Positions 33,131-46,720 of a stretch of 64,000 nt of DNA are shown in pieces. Made by a program: the position numbers and the translations under genes. The DNA is taken from contig BTPG01000003.1 in the NCBI GenBank assembly GCA_036245525.1, forward strand, positions 205,328,165 through 205,392,164, in the 5' to 3' direction. The notes beneath the pieces are model-generated. The model was not told the DNA's origin, made no database searches, and saw only the letters and a list, made by a program, of their open reading frames with translations. The stretch comes from Semisulcospira habei (taxonomy: Eukaryota; Mollusca; Gastropoda; Semisulcospiridae). Position 1 is the stretch's first letter. Each line of letters opens with the position of its first letter.

Positions 33131-33980
33131 TGAACAACTCTGAATGTTCCTAAAAGATAAACGCGTCTGTGCTCCAAACAATACGGTAGTCTTTGGAATG
33201 AAAGCCTCATCTTTTTTTATTTTAATGTGGATTAGTAGAGTTTGTGTAAAACGGTGTTCTTGCGAAACTGTAATGCACAAGGCATTTTAGAGTGGTGCTT
33301 CTGCTCGGTTTGCAGTTGTTGTATCTTGTTTGATCCTCCCTTTGTTGTTGTTTTTTTTTTCCTGTTGTTATCCTGAGTTTGGGTCTTATCTCACCTATAA
33401 ACCTTTCTACTACACTGAGGAGTATTAAAATAAGTGTATTCAGGTATATGTAACTGTCATAGTGCCCTGTTCGTTCTGTTATACTTTGTCATAGGCATTG
33501 TGTGATTAGTGTGTATTTACGACGAAGTTTTTAACATTAAGGGCTGTATGTTGTCCTTATTATATAGTATATGGTATAGTAATATGGTACGCACACTATG
33601 GTAAACAACATATCTTCAATCTTGAATAAGTAAATGGTGCTACAGATTGATGTTTCTTTTGTATTGTTATTGATGTTGACTGAGATTTGGCTATGTAAAC
33701 TATAAATATTAATTATTTTGTTTATATAAAATATAAAACCTTCGGCCGTAACAAACCAATCTGAGCTACCTGGCGTTTGTTAAATCCGAAGTTGACTGTA
33801 GCAGGTGTACAACTGTCTTTGCTATCGATTGTCTAGTTGCGGGAACTTGTCCATCCCATATTTAAAATGGCAGTTTTCAAAGCTTAGCCAGGCTGTACGC
33901 GCATTCAACATTTCAGCCTTAAAAGCCCCAGGAATGAAATCCCCAAATTTTGAAGTTTCTCGTCGAAGGACTGTATTACA
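33130..33980. other. Stretch without a recognised gene
   Basis: AT-rich. No exon, RNA gene or known element is recognised. Confidence 0.5.
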
Positions 33981-33984
33981 ATTC

Positions 33985-34105
33985 TAAGAGACAGATCGCG
34001 CATGATAGTTCAAGGGTGATGCCAGAATAGCTTGGCGCCCATAGGCGCGAAGCTATTCTGGCACACCCTTGAACTATCATGCTCGATCCATGTTTGCTGT
34101 GGCGT
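33985..34105. mobile_element. Hairpin, GATAGTTCAAGGG family, well preserved core
   Basis: CAGATCGCGCATGATAGTTC ... GAACTATCATGCTCGATCC around TAGCTTGGCGCCCATAGGCG. Flanks CCCCAAATTTTGAAG and GCGTGGCGGGTCTGAATG match the outer parts of the family, but the TTAA ends are lost. Confidence 0.78.
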
Positions 34106-34795
34106 GGCGGGTCTGAATGAAGACAAAAAGCGAGTGTGACTTTTGATTCAGGGCAAATCTTGCTTCTCACGAACACGGACTGTGTGTCTTTTGCCTTCGC
34201 CTCATTGGGCAAATTTAGCTGCGAGATGTTTCACCGTCTTCACGATTGCACAGTGTAAACACCGACAGCTATAGTACGTGTCTCTTGAATCACAACTTCC
34301 TGATGCTTTGTACATGTATTGTTCATGAACAAGTTAAGAGTAAATGGAAACGTATACAGAACACTCTATGGTTTGTTTGCACAGATACTTCCCTCTGTCC
34401 TTCAGTAGTTTTCACTACGAAGTGTCGTGATTTTAAATATATTCTGCAGTCCACCCTGCTCCAGATCCGCCACAGTACTCGCCCGTAGTGCTCCCCCCCC
34501 CCCCCCCACACACTTTTTATTGCCAGTGAAAAGAAATTAATGTATGGCGTAGGTGCGCATTCTGTGTCAGGTGGCAAGCCCCAGGCATCTGGCCAACACC
34601 TCCTCTCCCCGCTAGGTAACCCATCCACCCCTGGGCTCGGGACGCCTACAGCAAACTTCAGCCTAAGGACCTTTATATTCATGATTTTTCCTTAAATTAA
34701 GCATCATACCATTGCAAATGCGAATAATGCGCTTTGATTTCATGACTCTAAACTATATACCTAGGCTGATTGCACTGTATTGCATTTTTGAATAT

Positions 34796-36232
<1,437 letters not shown>

Positions 36233-36235
36233 CCT

Positions 36236-36346
<111 letters not shown>

Positions 36347-36569
36347 GATGATGATGATGATGATGATGAAACTTTATTTATCAACGGTAAAAAGTTTTGA
36401 CAGAAACAAATCGTCATTTTACAAACTTGCCGTTGCTAACATCTACAAGATAAAATAGATTAAAAGATAATAATATAATAAAGAATTATATTTACACATA
36501 TTATTTCATGCAACAATAAATTTTTTTTAAAAATGACACAAAATAATAACACTTAACATTCATCTTATA

Positions 36570-36666
<97 letters not shown>

Positions 36667-36740
36667 AACAATATAGATAAATGCATAATTATATTACATA
36701 AAGCATTAACCATCAGGGTTTGTTTAAATGCCCAGTGTTG

Positions 36741-39673
36741 TTATGTTTGGCTCATCAGGTAATCGAAAAGTTTCGTTTTAAAGATTCCAAGTGAGGCTAT
36801 AGTCTTCAAATGTGCAGGAATAGTGTTCCATACAAACGGTCCAGAAAAGGATAAACTAGTTTTAAAGAGGTCAATTCTAGGCAGAGGTAGGGGTAAAGTA
36901 TTGTTCCTTGAGGACCGTTCGCGTTCTTGCTGTGGCACAAATTTGGTGGTTAGATACTGCGGTGTCATGTTATTTAATATCTTGTGCATGAGGATGCATT
37001 TGTTGAAACTAAGTTGTTGACGCAGGCCGAGAATGTTTAGATGTCTAAATTTGTCTGTGGTAGGAATGGGCCGCGTATCTATCATTTTGACAGCTCTTTT
37101 ATATATAGAGTTTAACCTGTTCATGTGAACATCACTACAACCGTCCCACACTGTGGAAACATAATCAACGTGAGACTTGATATGGGCATGAAAAAACAGT
37201 TTACGAGTATGTGTATCCGTTACTTGTCTAAGCTGGGACAACAGGAAAGTGTTTTTAGCAATGGTTTTACAGACTGTATTTATATGCGTCTCCCAACATA
37301 ATTGTTCGTCAACGTGTATTCCCAAGAATTTACGCTCTGTGACTTGTTCTATCGGTTTAGCGTTCAGTTGTAAATGTAACGGCTGTGGTCGGCGTTGGTG
37401 TTTTTGTCGTGTAGTGATTAAAATACTCTTTGTTTTTCCTGGATGAAGGACCATATGATTCTCTCTACACCAGTCGGAAACCTCGCTGAGACTACTTTGT
37501 AAGCTAATGGTAATGTCAGCTGTTTTTTTTTACCTGAAACATGGAGGCTCGTATCGTCCGCAAACAGGTTGCAATTAACATCAGTGTTAGTAATATGCAA
37601 AGGCAAATCATTAATGAATATTATAAATAGAAGAGGTCCCAAGATCGACCCCTGGGGGACACCGTAGTTAACTTGTCCTTGTTTAGAGTATTTTCCATGA
37701 GTATATACCTTTTGTTTTCTGTCTTTTAGGTATGATCTAAAAAATGCTATGGCAGTTTCACTTATATGGTATGCTGCTAGCTTCTTTAAGAGAATGTCAT
37801 GGTCGACAAGATCAAATGCTTTTTGTAGGTCTAAGAAAACAGCTCCAGACATCAGGTTTTTATTTATTGATTCCAGCCAGCTGTCTACAATGTGTGCCAG
37901 TGCTGACTGACATGAGTGTTTCGGTCTAAAGCCGGACTGATGAATATTTATGAAATTGCCCTTTTCTAGAAAATCGAGGAGGTGTTTTTGTATGTGTTTT
38001 TCAAGGGGCTTTGACAGGGCCGACAAAAGTGAGATAGGACGGTAGTTATTGACATCTTCAAGATCTTTTGATTTAGGGATTGGAATTACCTTGGCCTCTT
38101 TGAAAATAGTTGGAAACGTGCTGTGTTTTATACAGAGGTTAAAGATATAAGTGAGTGCCTCTACCGTATATGGTAGTGACATTTTCAGAATTTTGTTGTC
38201 TATACCATCCATCCCGGTGGACATTTTGTTCGGCATGCTAGAGATGAATTTGCCGACTTCAGCGACGGTAATATCAGGAATGATGAATGTCTGCAGCATA
38301 TTTTTGGCCTCACAGTATTTTTCCAGTACACTAGGAACTTGGTACTCTGTGTTACTACTTGCAGCTGACTGAGCAAGTGTTTCAGCTGTCGATAGGAAGT
38401 GCTTATTTAATATATCAGCTGACAAATGGGATGGTATTTCAGGGGCTGATTTACCCTTTGTTATAACGTTCAGGGCTTTCCACACCGATGCTGTATCTTT
38501 TTTGTCCCTAATCATTTCCTGGAAGAACAGTTTTTTTGACGCTCTCACTAAGTATTTAACACGATTTCGTTGTTTCTTATATTCATCAAACTGTTTTTCT
38601 TTCTTAAGTTTGTCTCTAAATGACATGGCCTGTTTGACATCTACTGTTAACCAGGGTGGCAGGGTAGAGTGCTTAACTCGTTTTTCTCGTATGGGCGCAT
38701 GCTTATTTAGGACTCCAAGGAATAGATCCATCCAGTACGACAGGGCACTGTCAGGAGAAGTGTGGTTATACACGTCCCTGAAAGGAGTATTGCGCAGATC
38801 CCGCAGAAAGTCGCCGTTATTAAATGTTTTGAAAGAACGATATTTAATTGTTTTATGTATCTTTTTGTTCTCTTTGTCTAGTTTCATGGAGACTGTGCAA
38901 CATACTGGGTTATGGTCACTGACAACTAAGGAGGAAACATGTACATTTGATATTTTATCATCATTTGTCACATACATATGATCAATCAGGGCTGAAGATG
39001 TACATGTGGTTCTAGTGGGGTTTTTAATTAACTGTTCTAAACCGAATAGTGCTGTTGTTGACGCCCATGCAGCATTGGACCCTTTAGATTTAGAAAGATC
39101 AATATTAAAATCGCCCAAAAGAACAACGTCAGCTTTATTTTGATTTACGCTATCCATCATTGCTACGAAGTCATCATACCAGTCCCAGCTGGCTGCGGGA
39201 TTTCTATAAATAAAGCCAATGAGGACGGGGGGTGATTTAGATGTCTTCACTTCTACCCACAAGCTTTCCACTTGAGCTGACTCTAAGTCTTGTCGCCGTT
39301 TGACGTTACCAAGTATTGAATTATGTATATATACAGCTAGTCCAGTGTGCTGTGGGCTTGAGGCATCTCTGCGGAGTACTGAGAAATTTGGGACAGAAAT
39401 GGAGTTATCCCTTACTGAACTTTTAAGCCTCGACTCGGACACACCAAAAATATGAAAATGTAAGGGCGTGTTTAGGAACACGGATAAATCGGGCACCTTG
39501 TTAACTAGATGGTATATGTTAAGATGGCCAATTCTCAGTTCGTCTGTTCGTTTCGGAACAGTATTTAAATTACGATTTTGCATGTCGGTAAAAACACAAA
39601 TGTAACGAAAGATATAATACAAAATTAATATGGTCACAAAAAATAATCCAACAAAATAAAAAATAAAAATCAA
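36741..39673 (-). pseudogene. LINE ORF2: endonuclease and reverse transcriptase, one frameshift
   Basis: The start is probably ATG at 39583 (MQNRNLNTVPKRTDELRIGH), 30 codons inside the longest frame. The endonuclease holds LLGDFNIDL and VVSDHNPV. RT: YRPISLLSALSKPLEK, AVFLDLQKAFDLVDHD, GVPQGSILGPLLFIIF and NLFADDTSLHV. At a run of nine T on the + strand (about 37520-37528) the frame slips; the C-terminal part continues in another frame as MVLHPGKTKSILITTRQK to the stop at 36741. Apart from this it reads open, so the copy is young or the slip is a sequencing error. Confidence 0.87.
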
Positions 39674-40125
39674 CTAATATCAATATCTATAGAATGCTTT
39701 AAATAAGCTCAATAAAAGAATACACGGCAAAGAAACACAATGTTTATCACGCGCTTAGTCTAAGTTCAGCAGAATGTTTACGGTTTTCTTGCTTGGTTAT
39801 GTCAACAAAAATAACAAAGTCAGCAACTATAAAAGAGAACAAATAAAAAATGACTTGTCAAGGAACTATGCACGTTCACCTGCGACAAAGTTCATAATAC
39901 ACAAAACTAATTTGACGACTTAAAAATAAGAAGAAAGAAAAACAAACAAATTTAAAGTCTAAGAAAATGGTACAACTATAATATTTTAAAAAATCGCTAA
40001 GTAAAAAAGTATATTTAAATCGGGAAATGGTAATAGCAGATTGGAAATTACTGTCAATAATTGGTCCACAAAACGCGCACAGTGGGACTTTATCAAAGAA
40101 TGTCGAAATGGCTATCACGCGTGTC

Positions 40126-42276
40126 CTAATTTCCGGCGCGTGGCCTGAACTTTTGAAGAAGCGAAAACAAGGCGGCACAGTCACTCTCACTAAGCTGCGG
40201 CACTCCAGGGGGTGGGGGCGGCGGGGGATAGGGGAAAGTTGGGGGTTTGGGGTACGGGTAGGGGTACACAGGTCGACCGCCTGCCATGTAGGAAGGGGCG
40301 CCCATGAGTGTTGATGTGCGATCATAGCCGGGCTGCTGTGGCTTGTGTTCTGGAGCAGCCCCGGCCTTTGATCCACCGCCATAAGCAAACGGCGCTGGTG
40401 TACGGTCAGCATGGTTCGGATCGTGCTGACTAGAGTCTTTTGCAAAAGCCTGCTCTTGGTGGAATCTGGGCGCCATTCTGAAGACTTTCGTCACAGCCTG
40501 CTCCTCGCGGAATCGGGGCGCCAAGCTTGAACTGGCTGCGTGCTGAGGGCGCTGACTGTGTTGAGGCCCTTGGTCTCGAGGGCCGGGATGCCCGTTTTTA
40601 CCGCCATGCCCGGGAACATTTAGCTGTCCGTGGCGGTGTGGGTTTTGGTGTCTAGCCTCAGTGGGGCGGGTTACGATGTTGGAGATACGGACAGAGTACG
40701 CCCGCTTGATGTTTACAGCGAGAGCACTGGTGCCCCGCTTGTTCGGATGGATGGCGTCTCTAAACCACCCGCTCTTTACCTCGCCGGTCCTTGTGTAGAA
40801 CACTTGGTCGTTGTCAATAAAGTTTACCTTCAGCGAGTGGCACACCTCCCTGAGACAAAGGTTGGTGTCTGTGACGCATGGATCAGGCTGCTGACGTTCG
40901 TTGATCGTGGGCAGGATGGATGAGATGAAGATTTCTGCCTTGGGGAAGACTCGTCTGGCAGCAGAAATCACATCCTTCCAGCCCTTCTTGCCGATGACGA
41001 ACCCACGCTTACAGTCATTGATGCCGACATGCATGACGACTGTGGTGACTGCATTCGTGGGGTCGGCATCGTGAAGGTGCTGGAGGATGCCGGCTCTGTC
41101 GAGGCCTGACACTGACACGACCTGCGCTTTGTCTGTGCCAGTGACAGACATCAGGTCTCCATGAAGGCCGCGTAGTATCGAATCGCCGAGTAGTAGCGTC
41201 TGGGTGCCGGGCTTTGGGTTTTGGAGTGCAGAAAGGTCGGTGGCTTTGTCGGTATCTGAAGATGGTCGGTTTGGTGCCGGCTCTTTGCGCTCGGGGGTTA
41301 GCGGAGATGCACGCGGGGGCTCAGAAGTTGTCGTTGAGGTTGGCGACTTTTCCAGCGCTTGCTTGGGCCGAGTGTTGGACGGGGGTGACGGGTTCTTCTT
41401 GCCACTTTTCCTGTCGCTTTTCTGGCCATCCTTCTCCCCCTCCAGCTGGGTGATCCGCTCACGCAGGTGTCTAATCTCCGTGTGCAGCGAATCCACCTCG
41501 ATGTTGTACGAGTGGCGGATCTCCCCAACGGCGGATCGGAGAGCCGATATCTCCGCCATCAGGCGCTCAACAGCCAGGGGGTCAGGGTTGAGTACTACCG
41601 GGCAGACTGTCTGGCACGCAGACTCAGTGGACACTGCAGCAACAGGAGCAGATGGATGAGTGCCAGCCCCGCCGGCGTCTGTTGTACTGGCAGCGGGAAC
41701 ACTGCTGTCATGGTCGCTGGTGGCGATGCTGGTACCAGTGCTGCCGGTGTTAAACGTATTGGCAGCACCAGCACTGTTGACGCTGTTGCTGATGGTGACG
41801 TTGGTGCTAGTGCTGCCCACGTCAAAGGCATCGGCAGCACAAGCACTGTTGACGCTGTCGCTGATGGTGGTGCCAGTGCTGCCGATGTCAGACATATTGG
41901 CAGCACTAGCACTGTTGACGCTGTCGCTGATGGTGGTGCCAGTGCTGCCGACGTCAGACGTATTGGCAGCACGAGCACTGTTGACGCTGTCGCTGATGGT
42001 GGTGCCAGTGCTGCCGACGTCAGACGTATTGGCAGCACCAGCACTGTTGTCGCGGTCGCTGATGGTGGTGCCAGTGCTGCCGATGTCAGACGCACTGGCA
42101 GCACCAGTACTGTTGACGCTGTCGCTGATGGTGGTGCCAGTGCTGCCGATGTCAGACGTATTGACAGCACCAGCACTGTTGACGCTGTCGCGGATGGTGG
42201 TGCCAGTGTTGCCGATGTCAGACGTATCGGCAGCACCAGCACTGTTGACGCTGTCGCTGATGGTGGAAGAACTCAC
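40126..42276 (-). CDS. LINE ORF1: repeat region, coiled coil, SGNH esterase
   Basis: 716 codons. Residues about 1-190 are tandem units of about 23 residues (ISDSVNSAGAANTSDVGSTG), mirrored in DNA repeats of about 69 bp. Then a short coiled coil (HTEIRHLRERITQLEGEKD), a Ser/Pro/Lys-rich linker, and an SGNH/GDSL hydrolase fold: LLLGDSILRG near residue 362 (Ser), HVGINDC near 418 (Asn) and WFRDAIHPNKRG near 508 (Asp-His). ORF1 proteins of CR1-type LINEs carry such esterases. The tail is Pro/Tyr-rich. The frame's first codon here is GTG; no ATG lies between it and the in-frame stop just upstream, so the real start is uncertain. Confidence 0.85.
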   Translation of the reverse strand: MSSSTISDSVNSAGAADTSDIGNTGTTIRDSVNSAGAVNTSDIGSTGTTISDSVNSTGAASASDIGSTGTTISDRDNSAGAANTSDVGSTGTTISDSVNSARAANTSDVGSTGTTISDSVNSASAANMSDIGSTGTTISDSVNSACAADAFDVGSTSTNVTISNSVNSAGAANTFNTGSTGTSIATSDHDSSVPAASTTDAGGAGTHPSAPVAAVSTESACQTVCPVVLNPDPLAVERLMAEISALRSAVGEIRHSYNIEVDSLHTEIRHLRERITQLEGEKDGQKSDRKSGKKNPSPPSNTRPKQALEKSPTSTTTSEPPRASPLTPERKEPAPNRPSSDTDKATDLSALQNPKPGTQTLLLGDSILRGLHGDLMSVTGTDKAQVVSVSGLDRAGILQHLHDADPTNAVTTVVMHVGINDCKRGFVIGKKGWKDVISAARRVFPKAEIFISSILPTINERQQPDPCVTDTNLCLREVCHSLKVNFIDNDQVFYTRTGEVKSGWFRDAIHPNKRGTSALAVNIKRAYSVRISNIVTRPTEARHQNPHRHGQLNVPGHGGKNGHPGPRDQGPQHSQRPQHAASSSLAPRFREEQAVTKVFRMAPRFHQEQAFAKDSSQHDPNHADRTPAPFAYGGGSKAGAAPEHKPQQPGYDRTSTLMGAPSYMAGGRPVYPYPYPKPPTFPYPPPPPPPGVPQLSESDCAALFSLLQKFRPRAGN
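41700..42260. repeat. Coding minisatellite in LINE ORF1
   Basis: About eight units of 66-75 bp containing GTTGACGCTGTCGCTGATGG and GGTGCCAGTGCTGCCGA. Because the unit lengths are multiples of three, long shadow frames appear on the other strand. Confidence 0.9.
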
Positions 42277-42976
42277 TGTATCTGGGCTATCGTTATCGCA
42301 TGTCTTCCTCCAGGAGTTTATACGAGGACGTTAGATCGTAAATTTACATTGTCTTGTACGTTCCTTCCCGTATTTTCGCAATGTTGACATGAAATACGAA
42401 ATACAGACTTCAGTTGGCTTCTCTTAATCTCACATGTTGTAGATTTCGTCCTGTTTGTCAAACGGAAAGAGAGGCCTGTTATAAGTAGCTCTTTACAAAA
42501 AATAAACATGTATAGGCCTTCAAACATTGACTTAATTAGCACAAACGTAATTTTTCAGGCCTTCAAACAAATCATTTTAAAGACTTCATACAAGATGAAC
42601 TTCCTGAATCATGACTGCATTTTTTCCTCTGCTTCTCGCGAACTACAATGAACAAAGCAGGTAGTGCAATTTATTGCCTTTCTAATGGCCTTTCAAGCTG
42701 AGATGTCCTTCTGCATTTCAATGAAGCGTACAATCGCAAACCAAACAGCAAAGAACGTCCTGTTTTGAACAAGCCCCCGGAATACTATCATTTTAGATGA
42801 GAAGGTTTCACACACATAACAACTTTTGTTGTGAATCCTGATACTGACAAAATGAAGACTGACCCGTCATTGTCTCTTCAGCTTCTAAACGCTTCTATGT
42901 CAGTTCTGAATATTTGTGTTATATCCATCCCCAAGAACCCCAGCCGTCCAAGGAACATGGATATAAAGTCATGTCA

Positions 42977-43040
42977 GCAAGAGGCATTGATCCTCATGAG
43001 CCCCCGCAACGGCGGGGGCTCAAGAGGATCTATGCCTCTT
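42977..43040. mobile_element. Hairpin, CCTCATGAG family, near-perfect
   Basis: AGCAAGAGGCATTGATCCTC pairs with GAGGATCTATGCCTCTTG; the loop region CCCCCGCAACGGCGGGGG also pairs. The most symmetrical copy in the window. Confidence 0.8.
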
Positions 43041-43141
43041 GTGTTCGGTTTTCCTCGGCAGTGAACGTATAGTGCTTCCCTGTCATAGTTGTAGGGTACA
43101 GTCACAGGTCGGTGCACATCATGTACTGAGACGACAACGTG

Positions 43142-43255
43142 TTAACCCCATGACTACTGTTGACAACGTGACTGTCCATACCGTTAGGAGGGATATGGGC
43201 GTAGTGACGGGTTTGTCCCGCTGAACGGTATCGTCAGTAGCACTCCTAGGGTTAA
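43142..43255. mobile_element. TTAA hairpin, GCTACTGACGAT family
   Basis: TTAACCCCATGACTACTG at the left, CAGTAGCACTCCTAGGGTTAA at the right; inner arms CCATACCGTTAGGAGGG / CCGCTGAACGGTATCG. Confidence 0.75.
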
Positions 43256-44059
43256 AGGCTAGCTGATCCATTTCGACATTTGTGACTGTGTGTTCAAAGA
43301 ATTCATTGAAAACCGGTATAAGACTTACTTGGAACGTTTTATTTCTTTTACGCTGGTCATTTGACTGTATGCCTGATAAACAGAAATGCACACCCACACA
43401 TGCACACACGAACGCCCCCTCCCATCCCCTCCCCATGCCCTCCTCCCCACAAACACACCCACATACACACCCCGCGAAGATTTACCGATTATTTGAAAAC
43501 CGTTCCTTTCTTTTTTTTCTTCTTTTTTTTTTTTGTTGGGGGGGGGGGGGGGGCTCTGAAGGGGGGGGGGAAGGTCGTGGGGGGGGGGGGGGTTCGTGGG
43601 GGGGGGGGCATAAAATCAACACCATCTCACTGCCTGTGGCGTTGATCCTGCTGAACCATACACACGCGGGGGTTCATGAGGATCTACACCTCGTATTGGC
43701 CCAAGTTATATCTGAGTTCCTGAGCCCAGAGCTTGCATTCATCGTGCTTTCTATCTGTGCTGGTTTCATAGACATCGTTTATGTGCTAACCCTCCACTGT
43801 GGCATAGGTAATGTGCAGGGGCGGTAACCCTTTTATTGAGACGGATTATGGCGAAAACGTTTAGCTGCAAGAGGCACAGACCCTCATGAGCCACCACATT
43901 CGCATGAGGGTCTTTGCCTCTGGCTAATCTAGAATACGTCTATGCTTCTCAGCAGAATGACAGCCAACATGTCAAAGCTTCAGACATTTAAATTTTTGTA
44001 GTGACCAGATAAAAACAGGCCAACCTCAGTGTACTGAAATCCCTGGGAACATAAGCCTG

Positions 44060-44127
44060 ACATACTAATATAACAATAGTAATAACAATAATAATAATAA
44101 AAGTAATAATAAATGATAATGAAAATA

Positions 44128-44162
<35 letters not shown>

Positions 44163-44965
44163 CTCCTACTACTACTACTACTACTAACAATAATAATAAT
44201 AATTATGGTATTTATAGTGCGCTTATCTTAAATAATTATAACTCTAAGTGCGCACTCACAACTCAAGCACGCGTGGGCATGCTTTTAACAATGACTCACA
44301 TACCACACATACTTTACGACAGTCAGCTAGGGGTGGGTTGTGTGGTGGCGTTAGAGTGCTAGAACTGTTGAAAGAGGTGAGTTTTGAGGGCGGACTGGAA
44401 GGAGGAGGGAGAGGGTTTCTGACAGATAGAGAGAGTGGGAGAGTGTTCCAGGTGGATGGACCGCAGACAGAGAAGGAGCGGGGGATGAAAGTGCTGAGTT
44501 TAGTGCGGGGGATGTGGAGGCGGAGAGGGTCGGAGGCGGAGCGAAGAGGGCGGGAAGGAGTGTAGGGGTGAAGTAAGGCTGGAGAGATAGGCAGGAGCGT
44601 AGTTGTTAAGAGATTTGTAGCAGAGAGACAGGATCTTGTATTGAATGCGTTGTGAGATGGGGAGCCAGTGAAGGAGTTTGAGCAGGGGAGTGATGTGGTC
44701 GGATTTCTTCTTTCTGAGGACGAGGCGGGCAGCATTGTTCTGGACGCGCTGTAAAATGAAAGTGGTGGAGTGAGGGAGGCCAAAAAGGAGAGAGCGGCAA
44801 TAGTCGATGCGAGATAAAATGAGAGAGACAGCACGTTTGGTGGCAGCTTCAGCGGTGAGGTATTTTCTGATCACACTACATGTGACGTATGATGTATTTA
44901 TGCCGGGATCTATATAATACAGTAACACAATGTCACACTAATTCTAATTTATATCTCAGCGCGGA
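44060..44965 (-). pseudogene. L2-like LINE 3' fragment
   Basis: Minus-strand remnants in shifted frames: SRIDYCRSLLFGLPHS, LQRVQNNAARLVLRKKKSDH, ITPLLKLLHWLPISQRIQYK, ILSLCYKSLNNYAPAYL, then SVCGPSTWNTLPLSL, the C-terminal block of L2/CR1-type RT proteins. The 3' UTR (ATTATGGTATTTATAGTGCG, reversed) is followed by AAT and ACT trinucleotide runs (44095-44205). Confidence 0.8.
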
Positions 44966-45020
44966 ACGCAAAGGCTATCTAGCCGAAGTCGGTCAACTAC
45001 GGCCGACTTTGGCCCGATAG

Positions 45021-45046
45021 CTTTTTTTTTTTTTTTTTTTTTTTTG
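45021..45046. repeat. T-run after a GGCCGACTTTGGCCC motif
   Basis: AGCCGAAGTCGGTCAACTACG ... GGCCGACTTTGGCCCGATAGC then about 26 T. The inverted halves resemble a small structured SINE tail; a diverged like sequence stands near 29530-29600. Identity unknown. 45050-45900 shows no gene. Confidence 0.4.
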
Positions 45047-45908
45047 TAACCGGGATAGGCTTCAGAAAAGGCCAATGTCTGCTGCAGGTGATCTACGCAC
45101 TGCTGTTCAACGGCCAACTACTCCGACATTGTTATAATAATATTTGCGCAATATGTATCTTGGGTGTCACAGACTTGTGGGCGTATGTTTTAACCTGGCG
45201 GTACGTGTGGGCGTACTACAGAGGCTGACCTGTGCATGTGTGAATAGTTTCCAGCGTCACCTCAGTATGGCGTGTGCAGGGCTGGTAGCGTTTCCTTTAT
45301 AAACAAGATGCTGCTCAGTTTCAAAGACACGAATAGTATATTTGTATAGATTGAATGAGGCGAACTTTCTTTTGACAATTTACATAACGCAAGCAGAAGG
45401 CTGTTGTGTTTGCACGATTCCTTCTTTTACCGTGAAAGTTGATGTTAGAGTAAAAAATAAACATTTAATACGTCAACGATATATACGGCCTGCGTGTATC
45501 TACATTTATTGACATCACCTTCCTTGATTAACTACATTTCGTGGATATCAGACTTTCTTTTATAACATCCTTTATATATATAATTTAACCGATCAGTAGA
45601 AATGTTTAATAAAATAGGAACCTTTAGCAAGCAAACAACAAATCACGCACACAAACATGCACGAACGCACCTACGCTCACACACCACTGTTAGTCAAACC
45701 ATCGAATGGACATATAGGCTGTAATAGTTTTTTTTACAAAATATGTTTGAACAACTTAACCATTTAGACAGAGGCCACAGCGCTGTGTGTTACAACAAGA
45801 CGCTGTTTACTTCCTGGTTAAAACGTAGTCTACTGGTGTTTTTATCGCTTACTATATCTGTGCGCCTCAACCAGACTGTCAGTGGTCCACACTCCCCACA
45901 CCTTCACG

Positions 45909-45978
45909 ATGTCTGCCCTGACAGGTTGTGTGTGCTTTGTTCTTGTGGTTCTGTGGACTGTATCAAATACTGTACAGG
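45909..45978 (+). CDS. Second FTP-domain gene, exon 1: signal peptide
   Basis: Reads MSALTGCVCFVLVVLWTVSN and ends in phase 1 at GTAAGT. The core CVCFVLVVLW is hydrophobic and the SNTVQG end fits a signal-peptidase site. Same phase and layout as exon 26323-26395. It is also the first unit of a tandem array carrying seven more copies of its 3' part. Confidence 0.75.
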
Positions 45979-46525
45979 GTAAGTGTTGTGTGCCCTGACA
46001 GGCTGTGTGTGCTTTGTTCTTGTGGTTCTGTGGACTGTATCAAATACTGTACAGGGTAAGTGTTGTGTGCCCTGACAGGCTGTGTGTGCATTGTTCTTGT
46101 GGTTCTGTGGACTGTATCAAATACTGTACAGGGTGAGTGTTGTGTGCTGACAGGCTGTGTGTGCATTGTTCTTGTGGTTCTGTGGACTGTATCAAATACT
46201 GTACAGGGTAAGTAATGTGTGCCCTGACAGGCTGTGTGTGCTGTGTTCTTGTGGTTCTGTGGACTGTATCAAATACTGTACAGGGTAAGTGTTGTGTGCC
46301 CTGACAGGCTGTGTGTGCATTGTTCTTGTGGTTCTGTGGACTGTATCAAATACTGTACAGGGTGAGTGTTGTGTGCTGACAGGCTGTGTGTGCATTGTTC
46401 TTGTGGTTCTGTGGACTGTATCAAATACTGTACAGGGTAAGTAATGTGTGCCCTGACAGGCTGTGTGTGCTGTGTTCTTGTGGTTCTGTGGACTGTATCA
46501 AATACTGTACAGGGTGAGTGTTGTG
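45915..46525 (+). repeat. Tandem array of the signal-exon end plus splice donor (8 units, 75-77 bp)
   Basis: Eight copies of GCCCTGACAGG ... ACTGTATCAAATACTGTACAGG followed by GTAAGT or GTGAGT. Periods are 77 bp, or 75 bp where CC is lost. The order of variant joints (gtgagtgttg, gtaagtaatg, gtaagtgttg) repeats with a three-unit period, so there was a higher-order duplication. Each unit also has a possible acceptor (CCTGACAG) 54 nt before its donor, which would be an in-phase 18-codon exon, but the spacers of about 23 bp are too short to be introns. Confidence 0.92.
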
Positions 46526-46534
46526 TGCGGATTT

Positions 46535-46720
46535 TGACCCCTTTACTGCCAGTGGTCGTAGACTGTTTCTGACATTTCTTTTAATTCATCGCCAAAGCCT
46601 GTCCGAGGATTCTGAATACAACGTAGTTTCAGCAGGAGGCAACTGCGGGGGATCATGATTATCTAGCATTTGGGTGGTGTTCGCCGTGTTCCGACAATGA
46701 CGGGGTTCCGTAGTACTTGA
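46535..46720. mobile_element. Degraded TTAA-type element, CCTCATGAG family
   Basis: ACCCCTTTACTGCCAGTGG, TTCAGCAGGAGGCAACTGCG, GGGGATCATGATTATCTAGC and GTGTTCGCCGTGTTCCGAC follow the order of family landmarks, but the hairpin is mostly lost. Confidence 0.5.

Larger units (their letters stand above)
42376..43975. repeat. Duplicated block, copy B
   Basis: Partner of 30371-31975. It lacks the hairpin found at 30570-30732 but keeps those at 42977-43040, 43142-43255 and 43868-43925. T- and G-runs at 43508-43608 are expanded relative to copy A. Confidence 0.85.

Noticed and set aside
41467..42387. Long + strand open frames (306 and 224 codons) over LINE ORF1
   Set aside because: They are mirror frames of the 69-bp coding repeats; repeat units in multiples of three keep all frames open. 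The minus frame has the esterase motifs.
44248..44565. 105-codon + strand frame rich in Gly/Arg/Glu
   Set aside because: Shadow of the L2-like LINE remnant on the minus strand.
45915..46525. CRISPR-like array
   Set aside because: Units are contiguous without unique spacers and derive from a eukaryotic exon; the genome is an animal one.
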